Assembly: GCA_044371005.1 (NCBI GenBank)
Contig: JBILUL010000054.1
Coordinates: 1 to 25,955, forward strand
Length of the DNA stretch: 25,955 bases
Direction: 5' to 3'
DNA from: UBA2402 sp044371005
Lineage (GTDB): Bacteria > Planctomycetota > Phycisphaerae > Phycisphaerales > UBA1924
Of the stretch, positions 1-8,085 are shown piece by piece. The stretch's first letter is position 1. Each line of letters starts with the position of its first letter. The notes beneath the pieces were generated by a model. That model searched no databases, was not told where the DNA came from, and saw only the letters and a list, made by a program, of their open reading frames with translations. Made by a program: the position numbers and the translations under genes.

Positions 1-1253
1 GAACCAGCAGCCCCACGCTCACCAAGCAGTTGATCCAGGGCATCAACGACCAGGGCGGCGATGTGATCGACCTTGGCATGTGTGACACCTCGATGATCTA
101 CTTCGCGGTCAATCACCTCGACTGTGCCGGCGGCGTGATGGTGACCGCCAGCCACAATCCGCCCCAGTACAACGGATTCAAGATCTCCAAGCGCAACGCC
201 AAGCCCGTGGGTGAGCAGACCGGTCTGGCGGACATCCGCAAGCACGCGGCAATGGTTGACAAGGCCACGCTGGTGAAGCAGAGCGGCCGCAACGAGCAGC
301 GTGACCTGTGGCCTGCGTACACCAAGCACGTGCGTGCATTCCTTGACTTCCCGGCAACGGCGAAACTCAAGGTCGTGATCGATGCGAGCAACGGCATGGC
401 GGGCACGATGATCCCCAAGATCTTCGGCAAGGGCTCTTCAATGGGTCAGGTGCCGGGCCTCACGATCATCGAGATCAATTTCGACAACACCAAGGGCGTC
501 TTTGCTCACGAGCCCAACCCGCTCGTCGCTGCGAACCTCAAGCAGGTCCAGGAAGCGGTCATCCGCGAGAAGGCCGACCTTGGCGTCTGCTTCGATGGCG
601 ATGCCGACCGCTGCGTGATCATCGATGAGACCGGTGCGGCGGTGGGCTGCGATCACCTGACCGCGCTGCTGGCCAAGCACTTCCTGGCGATCAGCCCGGG
701 CGCGGCGGTGGTGTATGACCTGCGTTCGACCAAGGCGGTGGCTGAGGAGATCACCAAGGCCGGCGGCAAGCCGGTGCGCAGCCGCGTGGGCCATGTGTTC
801 CTGAAGCAGGCGATGGCCGAGAATCAGGGCATCTTCGGTGGTGAGCTCTCGGGCCACTTCTACTTCCGCAACAACTTCAATGCCGATTCGGGCGTGATCA
901 GCATGTGCGTGGTCTTCTCGATTCTGGCTCGCGCCGGAAAGCCGATGAGCCAGCTCATCGCACCGATTGCCCGCTACCCCCAGAGCGGCGAGATCAACTT
1001 CGCCATCGAGGACAAGGACGGCGCACTCAACTCGCTGCGGAAGGAATACTCCGTCGCGGCCAAGGGTGCGACGCTCGACGAGCTCGACGGCGTGACGATC
1101 GACTGCTTCGCCAAGCACGGCTGGTGGTGCAACATCCGCAAGAGCAACACCGAGCCCCTCCTTCGCCTCAACATGGAAGCCAAGGACTCGGCCACGCTCA
1201 CCAGGATGCTGGCGGAAATCTCTCCCCGACTGGGCAAGAAGGTCGATCATTAA
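1..1253 (+). CDS. Phosphoglucomutase/phosphomannomutase (alpha-D-phosphohexomutase), 5'-truncated by the window edge
   Basis: This enzyme interconverts hexose 1-phosphate and 6-phosphate (glucose or mannose) in the cytoplasm and supplies sugar nucleotides for polysaccharide synthesis. The frame is open to the first base and already reads SSPTLTKQLIQG, the usual segment before the active-site loop, so the true start is upstream; the TTG at 30 is not a start. All four family signatures are present: the phosphoserine loop VTASHNP (Ser codon 150-152), the metal loop DGDADR (594-611), the sugar-binding GELSGH (about 840-857) and the phosphate-binding SNTEPLLR (about 1143-1166). About 416 of an expected 450-460 residues are visible. 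Glucose versus mannose preference cannot be decided from sequence. The next gene on the same strand begins 57 bases downstream, so the two may be cotranscribed. Confidence 0.93.
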   Translation, partial: TSSPTLTKQLIQGINDQGGDVIDLGMCDTSMIYFAVNHLDCAGGVMVTASHNPPQYNGFKISKRNAKPVGEQTGLADIRKHAAMVDKATLVKQSGRNEQRDLWPAYTKHVRAFLDFPATAKLKVVIDASNGMAGTMIPKIFGKGSSMGQVPGLTIIEINFDNTKGVFAHEPNPLVAANLKQVQEAVIREKADLGVCFDGDADRCVIIDETGAAVGCDHLTALLAKHFLAISPGAAVVYDLRSTKAVAEEITKAGGKPVRSRVGHVFLKQAMAENQGIFGGELSGHFYFRNNFNADSGVISMCVVFSILARAGKPMSQLIAPIARYPQSGEINFAIEDKDGALNSLRKEYSVAAKGATLDELDGVTIDCFAKHGWWCNIRKSNTEPLLRLNMEAKDSATLTRMLAEISPRLGKKVDH

Positions 1254-1310
1254 GCAACCGGCATCGAAGGCCGGGCGTGTGGTGGTTCTGGCGTTCCTGT
1301 CGTTTGCCTC

Positions 1311-2867
1311 ATGACTGTCTCTGACTTCCTCCAGCACTGGAATCTGACTGAGAACCCGTTCCGGGGCGAAGAGGCCCGCTCGGATGCGGTCTTCGCACGC
1401 ATGGGCGGAGCCCCTGAAACGCCAGACGACGCTTCACTCTTCCACAGCGAGTTTGAGAAGATTCTGGGCGACCTGCGTCGCCCCGGCTCAAGCGTGGTCT
1501 TCGGCGAAAAGGGCTCGGGCAAGACGGCGATCCGGCTTCAGCTTACCCGCCGCATCGGCGAGTTCAATCAACAGAACCCGGGTGCCAAGCTCCTCATGGT
1601 GGGGTACGACGACCTCAACGGCGTCCTGGATCGCCTGCATGAACGTCTTGGTGGCAAGTCGCCTTTGGAATCACTCCAGAAGATGCGACTCGTCGACCAC
1701 ATGGATGCCATCCTGCATGCCGTGGTTCCGCGTCTGGTTGATGCGGTGATGAATCCGGCCAGTTCGACTCGTTCGGCCAGCCCGGAATCGATCGATCTGG
1801 GCAACGATGATCGCAAGCCCTCCAAACGCCTTGATCGAACCGGCAAACTTGAGCTCCTGCTTCTGCAGGCCGTCTACGACCGGACGGATCATGCTCATGT
1901 CCGGACGTTGCACCTGAGGCGGACCCTTCGCATCGGGCCTCCGCCAGGTGTGCTCTGGGGCACGCTCTTTCTTGCTGCCTGGCCGCTGATGGTGGTCGGG
2001 GCCTTCATCTGGGTCAAGTACTTTGCGCCCGCATCAGTCCCCCAGGAGTACGCGGCGTGGGGCCTGGCGGTGTTGGCCGGCATCTACGCCATCCTCGCCT
2101 TCAAGCTGGTGATCTGGGATCGATTCCGGTTGCTGCGGACCGCCCACCGGATCAAGCGGCAACTTCGCGTTGTGAGCCGCGGCGATGTCTCCTACGCCCG
2201 CTCCCTCCGCCAGTTCCGTTCCAGCCTGATCGACGGGGCCAACCTCCCGCTCTCAGATTCCGACGAATCTCGCTACGCGATGTTCGAACGCCTCAAGCGC
2301 GTCCTGCGGACCTTCGGCTACGCCGGGCTCGTGGTCGTGATGGACCGCGTGGATGAACCCACGCTCGTGCGTGGCGATCCGGATCGCATGAAGGCGGTCA
2401 TCTGGCCACTGCTGAACAACAAGTTCCTTCAACAGGATGGCCTTGGCTTCAAGATGCTCCTGCCGATGGAACTGCGTCACGCGGTCTTCCGCGAGAGCAG
2501 CACCTTCTTCCAGGAAGCTCGTCTCGACAAGCAGAGCTTGATCGAGCACCTTAGTTGGACAGGCGCCACGCTGTACGACCTGTGCGAGAGCCGGATCGCC
2601 GCGTGCATGCGCCCCGGAGCCGCGGCGGCCCCCAAGCTCATCGACCTCTTCGCCGAGGATGTCACCCGCCAGGATGTCGTCGATGCCCTCGACCGCGTGC
2701 ATCAGCCCCGCGATGCCTTCAAGCTCATCTACCGCTGCATGACTGAACACTGCGCGGGCGTGACCCGCGGCCAGTCAGAATACAAGATCGCCCGGCACGT
2801 GCTCACCAGCGTCGTGAAGCACGAGAACGAGCGCGTTCAGCAGATGTTCCGCGGCATCAGGCCCTGA
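1311..2867 (+). CDS. Membrane-embedded P-loop NTPase with KAP-like topology
   Basis: The product is 518 residues. It shows a Walker A loop GEKGSGKT (residues 65-72), two hydrophobic segments (about 214-238 and 248-268), and then a Walker B-like strand LVVVMDRVDEP (about 340-350). Membrane helices placed between Walker A and Walker B are the hallmark of the KAP family of predicted NTPases, which is why I assign it there. The N-terminus reads WNLTENPFRGEEARSD, recalling the start of ExeA/AAA-type ATPases. The C-terminal third is charged and helical with no motif I recognise. The predicted topology puts the NTPase halves on the cytoplasmic face. The ATG at 1311 is the first sensible start but has no clear Shine-Dalgarno. 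The cellular role is unknown; KAP proteins in general have been linked to membrane complexes and sometimes to phage exclusion, but nothing here shows that. A generic AAA/STAND ATPase is the alternative. Confidence 0.75.
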   Translation: MTVSDFLQHWNLTENPFRGEEARSDAVFARMGGAPETPDDASLFHSEFEKILGDLRRPGSSVVFGEKGSGKTAIRLQLTRRIGEFNQQNPGAKLLMVGYDDLNGVLDRLHERLGGKSPLESLQKMRLVDHMDAILHAVVPRLVDAVMNPASSTRSASPESIDLGNDDRKPSKRLDRTGKLELLLLQAVYDRTDHAHVRTLHLRRTLRIGPPPGVLWGTLFLAAWPLMVVGAFIWVKYFAPASVPQEYAAWGLAVLAGIYAILAFKLVIWDRFRLLRTAHRIKRQLRVVSRGDVSYARSLRQFRSSLIDGANLPLSDSDESRYAMFERLKRVLRTFGYAGLVVVMDRVDEPTLVRGDPDRMKAVIWPLLNNKFLQQDGLGFKMLLPMELRHAVFRESSTFFQEARLDKQSLIEHLSWTGATLYDLCESRIAACMRPGAAAAPKLIDLFAEDVTRQDVVDALDRVHQPRDAFKLIYRCMTEHCAGVTRGQSEYKIARHVLTSVVKHENERVQQMFRGIRP

Positions 2868-3062
2868 CGCCCTCGCACCGTCGCCTCTGCCCCTCAACGC
2901 CACGCCCATTCCGATCGTCGCGGCAGCCCGAGTCCTCCCAGGTGCTGCATCTGGTTGCCATCTGTCATCGCAGTCCGGTCACCACCTTGGCACCGAAAGA
3001 AAACGGGCGGCGACCATCCCCACGTGATCGCCGCCCGTGCATTGTTTGCCATCATCCAGAAC
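2868..3062. other. Intergenic gap between convergent genes
   Basis: This 195-base stretch lies between the stop of the NTPase gene (+) and the stop of the dockerin-tailed surface protein gene (-). Apart from the hairpin terminator at 2995-3038, I see no coding potential, promoter or repeat in it. Confidence 0.6.
2995..3038 (-). terminator. Rho-independent terminator for the surface-protein operon
   Basis: A perfect 11-bp stem, ACGGGCGGCGA (3003-3013) with TCGCCGCCCGT (3028-3038), encloses a 14-base loop. Read on the minus strand, the stem is followed by TTTTCTTTC, a good U-tract, placing it about 25 bases past the stop codon at 3063. On the plus strand it is followed by a weaker GCATTGTTT, so it may also help end transcripts from the NTPase gene. 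Confidence 0.8.
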
Positions 3063-3236
3063 TCAGCAGCCTCCCTCACTCCACGCGGTCATGAACGCAT
3101 CGACATCGCTGCCGTCCACGCCGCCATCCTGGTTCGCATCCGCGGAGAGGTCGCCATCGGACCACGCCAGGTAGAACGGCTCGATATCGCTGCCATCCAC
3201 GCCGCCATCGCAGTTGAAGTCCGCGGCACACCGCAC
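3063..3236 (-). other. Dockerin-like duplicated calcium loops and terminal Gly-Gly-Cys
   Basis: The last ~56 residues of the 3063-7313 protein contain two copies of a calcium-loop motif: DFNCDGGVDGSD followed by IEPFYLAWSDG, then DANQDGGVDGSD followed by VDAFMTAWSEGGC. The Asp/Asn spacing matches type I dockerin loops. In Phycisphaerales this domain with an invariant terminal GC is found on many exported proteins and is thought to act as a surface-sorting or anchoring tag rather than for cellulosome assembly. The anchoring role is inference. Confidence 0.8.
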
Positions 3237-6200
3237 TCGGAGGACTACATCGTCGATGTCCGCCGCGGAGACCTCGCCGCCGGGCCCGATCGCCGCCCGC
3301 ACAACGATCCGGTCGATGGCATCCAGCACAGCCGCCGCATTGACATCGACACCGAAGAGCTGCCACTCATCCGTCAGCTCGACCAGCGTGAGGTCTCCAG
3401 CACCTGTCTGCGTGTTGGAAGTCTCCAGCGACGCGTACGCGGACTCACCCGGTGTATGACGTCGGGCCCAGAACGAAAGCTGCGCAATCTCGAAACGCTC
3501 TACGGGCCGCTGCAGGAGCTGCGTCGCCGCCCCCGCGGCGAACTCGCCCGCAAACGCCACGTGACACTGCCCCGTCCGCGCCGCTCCCGGCTCACACAGA
3601 GGCTCAAGCCCCTGAACAAAGACCCACGCGGTCGTACCCGACTCGAACGAACCATTCGACATGAGGTCGCTGCCCACCGATTCAACCGCAGCGAGTTCCG
3701 AACGCACCTCGCCGCATGAATCGCGGACCACGCACCCATACGAGCCGACGACTGCCGAGGGGATGTACGAAACATCGAGCACCGGACTCGTCGTGCCCGT
3801 CACAAACTCACTGTCCGCAATCGGCTGCCCCGAACGCAGCCACTGATAGGTGTAGACGCCCGGAACAGCGGGTGTGACCCGGAGGATCAACCCGGCACCC
3901 TGACACGATGCCGCGGCGACTGGCTGCTCGGAAAGCCCGAACACTCCAAGCGACATCGACCAGAGTTCTTCAACCTGCTGACCGGCACCGTTTGAACCGC
4001 CCCAGAGAATCTGCTTGCCACGGACGGTGTCGTAGGCCGCGGCCATCTGGACGCGACCGCCCATTCCACCTGAGGAGCCTGTGGGCACCTGCGACCATGT
4101 GGAACCGTCGAACTCCCAGACATCGCTCAAGGCCGTCGCCGCGGCGGAGCGGCCACCGAAGATGCGAACAACACCACGGCGGGAGTCGAACACTTGAGCA
4201 TGCGTGGCGCGTGCCACGGGGCGCTCACCGGAGATCGGTGTCCATGTCGAGCCATTCCAGGCCCAGGTGTCGCCAAGGACACCCGCGCTGGCGGAGCCGC
4301 CATGGAGGATGCAGACATCCTGTCCAAGCATGAAGGAGAGACCCGCCTGCTCGCGTGCGGGCGGAGCCAAGGGCGTGGAGACGAGCGTCCAGTCGCTGCC
4401 ATCGAACTCCCATGTGTCGTTCAAAGGGCCGGTGGAAAGGTCTGCACGCTTGCCGAATCCGCCGAAGAGGACGAATACGCCGCGGATCTCGTCAAAGGCC
4501 AACGCGCTGCCCCGGCGTTTGCTGAGGCCGCCGGGAACTGCGATCTGCTGCCAGCTGGAACCATCCCACAGCCACGCATCGGCGAGCAGGTCGGTGCTGC
4601 CCTGACCGCCCATCAGGAGCGTGACGCCGCTGGCGGCGCTGAAGGCGACCGCGGCATCGGAACGCGCGGGCGGATGGTCTGCGGGGAAGGCCCGTGCCCA
4701 TTCACTGTTGTTCCAGACCCAGGTCTGATCTGAAGGAGTGCTGCCGCGGCGACCGCCGAACAGCAGCGCGAAGCCTCGCAGCGAGTCAAAGACCAAGGAC
4801 GAGCCGACAACACCCTGCGGAGAGTCACCCGTCGCGCTTGCGATGGGACCACTGAAGTGGGCCCGGATGGTGGGATCGCTGATCGTCACCTGTGCGGTGG
4901 CGCTGAAGACGGGGGTGCAGGAACTAGTCACTTCGCAGCGATACTCGCCGCTCTCAGCGAGAGCGACACCCGAGAGATTCAGCGTGGGCGAAGTCGCGCC
5001 ACTCACGAGTGCACCGCTGGGGCGTGGGCCGTTGACCAGGGGCTGTCCATCCTTGAACCACTGGTAGCCGGTGGCTTCAGCCGCGGCGATGGTGAGGGAG
5101 AAGCTTCCACCCGAGCACGTGGCGAGGCTCTCGGGTTGCTGTGTGACCGAGCCAGGGATGCGCAGCGATGCGCCGCTGGAGGTCACCGAGCCGCAGGCGT
5201 TGGAGACAATGCAGTCGTACACACCCGCGTTTGCGGCGGAGATGCCGCTCACGACAAGGGTCTGCTCCGTGCCGCCGGGCACGTTGACGCCATCCTTGCG
5301 CCAGCGGTAGGTGAAGGGAGCCGCACCGGTCGCAGCAACGGTGAACGAAGCTGAGGAGCCCGAGCAGGCGATGGCGGGTGCGGGTTGCTGAGTGATGCTG
5401 GGCGGAGTGACCACCTGCAGCGTCGCGGCTGAGGTGGTGGTGCTGCCGCAGGAACTGGTGAGCACGCAGTCGTAGGTGCCGATGTTCGCGGCAGAGGCGT
5501 TGGAGATGATCAGTGTGGGCCCGTTGCCGTTGGCAACCGGGAACCCATCACGCCTCCACTCGTAGTTGATCGTGCCGGGGGCGATGGCCGTGACGCTGAA
5601 GGTGGTGGCGCCGCCGGTGCAGACGACGCGGTTGAAGGGTTGGACGGTGATGAGGGCGCTGTCGGTGACGGTGAGCTGGGCGGAAGAGCTGGCGACGCCG
5701 CCGCGGGCGTTGGAGACGACGCAGTCGTAGGAACCGGTATCCGCCAGCGACGCGGCGAGAATCTCGATCGAAGGTGAAATCTGGCCGGTGATGGGCAGCC
5801 CATCGCGCCGCCACTGGTAGCTCAAGGGTGCTGTGGAGGTCGCGGCGACAGAGAGCGTCGCTGGCTGACCGTTGCAGACGGTCTGAGCGATGGGTGAGGT
5901 GGTGATGACGGGCAGGGCCGGGAGGACGGTGGGTTCACCGAAGGTGATGGTGTATTGGCCGCTGCCACCCTTGTCGAAGAGGTGAAGGCGAGCGCGATAG
6001 ACAACGTTGTTGCCTGCGGGCTGGAAGATGCGGTCGGTCTGCCAGGTATTCTCCACGTGGAGGATGCGGCCATCGGAACGGACGATCTGCTGGATGGGGC
6101 GGACGCCGCCGAACGGGTCGTCGACGACGATGTACCGCCAGCCGCCATCAGTGGAAGCCGTTGCCGCGAGCGAGGCGGAAGCCGCACCAGTGGTGTTGAC

Positions 6201-7313
6201 GGTCGCGTCAATGATGTTCTGGACGGGGGCGATGGTGTTGTCGCTCAGGTGGAGCGTGTCGGGGAGATCGAAGAACTCGGGGATTGTGTCGCTCTCGTTG
6301 GGGTCCTCCAGCCCGGACTTCTCATCGGTGAGGAAGTCTGGCAGGGCATCGGCGCCCTGTTCCTGGCTCTGCACGGGGTGGATGAGTTCAAAGACCTTCG
6401 GGTAGCCCTCATCAATGAGAGAGGAGACGACGCCTCCAAGATCAGAGAGGTGCTGGTAGCTGGCTGTGTAGCTGATGAACTTGCCCTGGAGCGTCGAGGT
6501 CATGCGATAGCGGGCGATGCGGCTCTGGCCGGGCGCGATGTCTCCGAGGGTGAGGTTCAGTGAGGGAGTCTGCGGCTGGTTGTCGACCTGCGAGTCGATG
6601 AGTTGGAAGGCGATGACCAGCTCATCATCGTTGCGGACGATGCGGGGCTGCGCGGTGGTGATGCGCATGTTGCGCGCGGTGCCGGCGCCGACATTCGACA
6701 TCATGAGAGCAACGGTGAAGGGGCGGCTGGGCTCGACGGTTGAGGTGAAGGGATCGTCGCTGTAGACGTACTTCTCCCAGAAGTACTTGGGCTGGAGGCG
6801 GGGGTTGGGGACGACGGTGAGCTGCACCTGCTCCATTGGAATCGTGAGCGTGGAGCCGTTGGCAACGTACTGAAGCGTGCCGCCGAAGCCGTAGATGAGC
6901 GGCTCGGTGGGCGCGGCCTCGTCACGGGGCACAATGAGCCACGTGGCCGTGCCCTCGGCGCCGGGCGCGAGGGTGCCGGTGCCGTTGACAGAGGTCATGC
7001 CGGTCACGTCGGGCGCTGCGATTCCGAACTTGGCGTTGCTGGCCTCGCCCTGGGGGTTGCGGATGTCGGGTGCCGCGAAGATGGAGGTCACCGGCCCGGC
7101 CGATTCGTTCTTCAGGGTGAGTGAAGCGCGGAAGGCAGAGCGGCTGATGACCGCTTCCTGTTCGAGGCGGATGGTGACGCGGACGCAGCGGGCGGGTTGA
7201 GCGTGGGCGGTGGCGTGAACAAAGAGCATAACCACCATCGCACTTGCGATGCAGCTACGCAGCGACCACAAAGCCGATCGAAGGCCATCAAACAATGTTA
7301 TCGAGGCGGACAT
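3063..7313 (-). CDS. Secreted Ig/kelch surface protein with GC-type dockerin-like C-terminus
   Basis: The product is 1416 residues. I chose the ATG at 7311-7313 because AGGAGG lies 7 bases upstream and the N-terminus then forms a signal peptide (SCIASAMVVMLFVHATAHA, cleavage after about residue 38). The frame is open further upstream to about 7484, but that extension is not signal-like. Domains in order: a beta-rich region (41-330) starting CVRVTIRLEQEAVISR and containing YVYSDDPFTSTVEPS; a linker to about 465; four Ig-like domains with paired Cys and YQWRRDG/YDC motifs (about 469-814); six kelch-like repeats with LFGG-type turns (about 831-1124); a fifth Ig domain (about 1127-1213); a CBM-like beta-sandwich (NGSFESGTTAW, about 1214-1360); and two dockerin/EF-hand calcium loops of the form DxNxDGGVDGSD ending in SEGGC. 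It probably acts at the cell surface in adhesion or glycan binding. It overlaps the giant gene upstream by 16 bases. Confidence 0.88.
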   Translation of the reverse strand: MSASITLFDGLRSALWSLRSCIASAMVVMLFVHATAHAQPARCVRVTIRLEQEAVISRSAFRASLTLKNESAGPVTSIFAAPDIRNPQGEASNAKFGIAAPDVTGMTSVNGTGTLAPGAEGTATWLIVPRDEAAPTEPLIYGFGGTLQYVANGSTLTIPMEQVQLTVVPNPRLQPKYFWEKYVYSDDPFTSTVEPSRPFTVALMMSNVGAGTARNMRITTAQPRIVRNDDELVIAFQLIDSQVDNQPQTPSLNLTLGDIAPGQSRIARYRMTSTLQGKFISYTASYQHLSDLGGVVSSLIDEGYPKVFELIHPVQSQEQGADALPDFLTDEKSGLEDPNESDTIPEFFDLPDTLHLSDNTIAPVQNIIDATVNTTGAASASLAATASTDGGWRYIVVDDPFGGVRPIQQIVRSDGRILHVENTWQTDRIFQPAGNNVVYRARLHLFDKGGSGQYTITFGEPTVLPALPVITTSPIAQTVCNGQPATLSVAATSTAPLSYQWRRDGLPITGQISPSIEILAASLADTGSYDCVVSNARGGVASSSAQLTVTDSALITVQPFNRVVCTGGATTFSVTAIAPGTINYEWRRDGFPVANGNGPTLIISNASAANIGTYDCVLTSSCGSTTTSAATLQVVTPPSITQQPAPAIACSGSSASFTVAATGAAPFTYRWRKDGVNVPGGTEQTLVVSGISAANAGVYDCIVSNACGSVTSSGASLRIPGSVTQQPESLATCSGGSFSLTIAAAEATGYQWFKDGQPLVNGPRPSGALVSGATSPTLNLSGVALAESGEYRCEVTSSCTPVFSATAQVTISDPTIRAHFSGPIASATGDSPQGVVGSSLVFDSLRGFALLFGGRRGSTPSDQTWVWNNSEWARAFPADHPPARSDAAVAFSAASGVTLLMGGQGSTDLLADAWLWDGSSWQQIAVPGGLSKRRGSALAFDEIRGVFVLFGGFGKRADLSTGPLNDTWEFDGSDWTLVSTPLAPPAREQAGLSFMLGQDVCILHGGSASAGVLGDTWAWNGSTWTPISGERPVARATHAQVFDSRRGVVRIFGGRSAAATALSDVWEFDGSTWSQVPTGSSGGMGGRVQMAAAYDTVRGKQILWGGSNGAGQQVEELWSMSLGVFGLSEQPVAAASCQGAGLILRVTPAVPGVYTYQWLRSGQPIADSEFVTGTTSPVLDVSYIPSAVVGSYGCVVRDSCGEVRSELAAVESVGSDLMSNGSFESGTTAWVFVQGLEPLCEPGAARTGQCHVAFAGEFAAGAATQLLQRPVERFEIAQLSFWARRHTPGESAYASLETSNTQTGAGDLTLVELTDEWQLFGVDVNAAAVLDAIDRIVVRAAIGPGGEVSAADIDDVVLRVRCAADFNCDGGVDGSDIEPFYLAWSDGDLSADANQDGGVDGSDVDAFMTAWSEGGC

Positions 7314-8085
7314 GGGGGTGCCTCCTGTGGACAAATCGGAACCTCGGTGAAGACCTCCTGCATCGCACGATTGATTGCAGTTACAAACTCGGGCGTTGAT
7401 ATGACATTGCAATGGGTCGCCGTCGCGATATCGACTGGCGCAACACCTGAGATGTTGAATCCGCGCGAGAGCGAACCAAAGCAAAGTTCCGGCACAACGT
7501 TACCATCGGGTGAGCACGCATCGGCGATGCCTGCTCGGACGTTTTGAATATTTGCGTCACCTGCCGCCGCGGGAACCTCCGCCACACCACCTTGCTGATC
7601 CAGTCCATAAGGATACGGACCGCTGCCGTCAGAATTCGAAAGCTCTGGCAACAAGTTCCCACACAAGAAATTGCTCCTGCACGCAAACAGCCCTGCCAGC
7701 GCACACGCGGGATTGAGTGCACTTGTTGCGTTCATCGCAGTCTGGTGGTTGATCCCGTCGATCACCACGATTTGCCTGACATTGGGAATGCCAACCGGGT
7801 TCAGTGCAGTCTCGCCGCCCCAGCTGTGTCCGATCGTCACGACCAATGGATACTCAATGCAACATCCTGTTTGCCGGTTCATCTCAGCAATCGCCTCGAC
7901 CTGCGCGCGTGCCTGTTCCCTGGCCTCATCTGGGCAACGAACACCGCTGACATCGAAAGCCCGAACACAGCCGGGGAGCTTTCCAAGCCGGGCAAGGAGC
8001 GTACCAATAGCTCCGTCTTCACTGATTGAAGACCGCTCTTCGCCGCAGCCGCCACCGAAGAAGAAGACGGCAACCTTCACGCAGC
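7298..8085 (-). other. C-terminal alpha/beta-hydrolase (lipase/esterase-like) domain of the giant protein
   Basis: The domain opens with a hydrophobic strand VKVAVFFFGGGCG. It then has LVVTIGHSWGGE, a GHSxGG nucleophile elbow (Ser3219, codon 7823-7825), then QIVVIDGINHQ (candidate acid Asp3241) and ATHCNVISTP near the end (candidate catalytic His3356, codon 7412-7414). The order Ser-Asp-His fits the alpha/beta-hydrolase triad. About ten cysteines in the domain suggest disulfides, as expected outside the cytoplasm. Substrate unknown: lipid, polysaccharide ester or peptide are all possible. The assignment of Asp is the least certain of the three. Confidence 0.7.

Noticed and set aside
438..1337. 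Long minus-strand open frame (299 codons) opposite the phosphohexomutase
   Set aside because: It is a GC-rich shadow of a gene with all catalytic motifs on the plus strand; its translation has no recognisable domain.
2955..3719. Plus-strand open frame of 254 codons across the dockerin region
   Set aside because: It runs antisense to the calcium-loop and CBM-like coding region and through the terminator hairpin; the composition is Arg-rich, as expected of a shadow frame.
7298..7313. The overlap as a frameshifted pseudogene
   Set aside because: The downstream gene has its own AGGAGG at proper spacing and a convincing signal peptide, so independent translation is the better reading. A sequencing indel is kept as a check in the findings.
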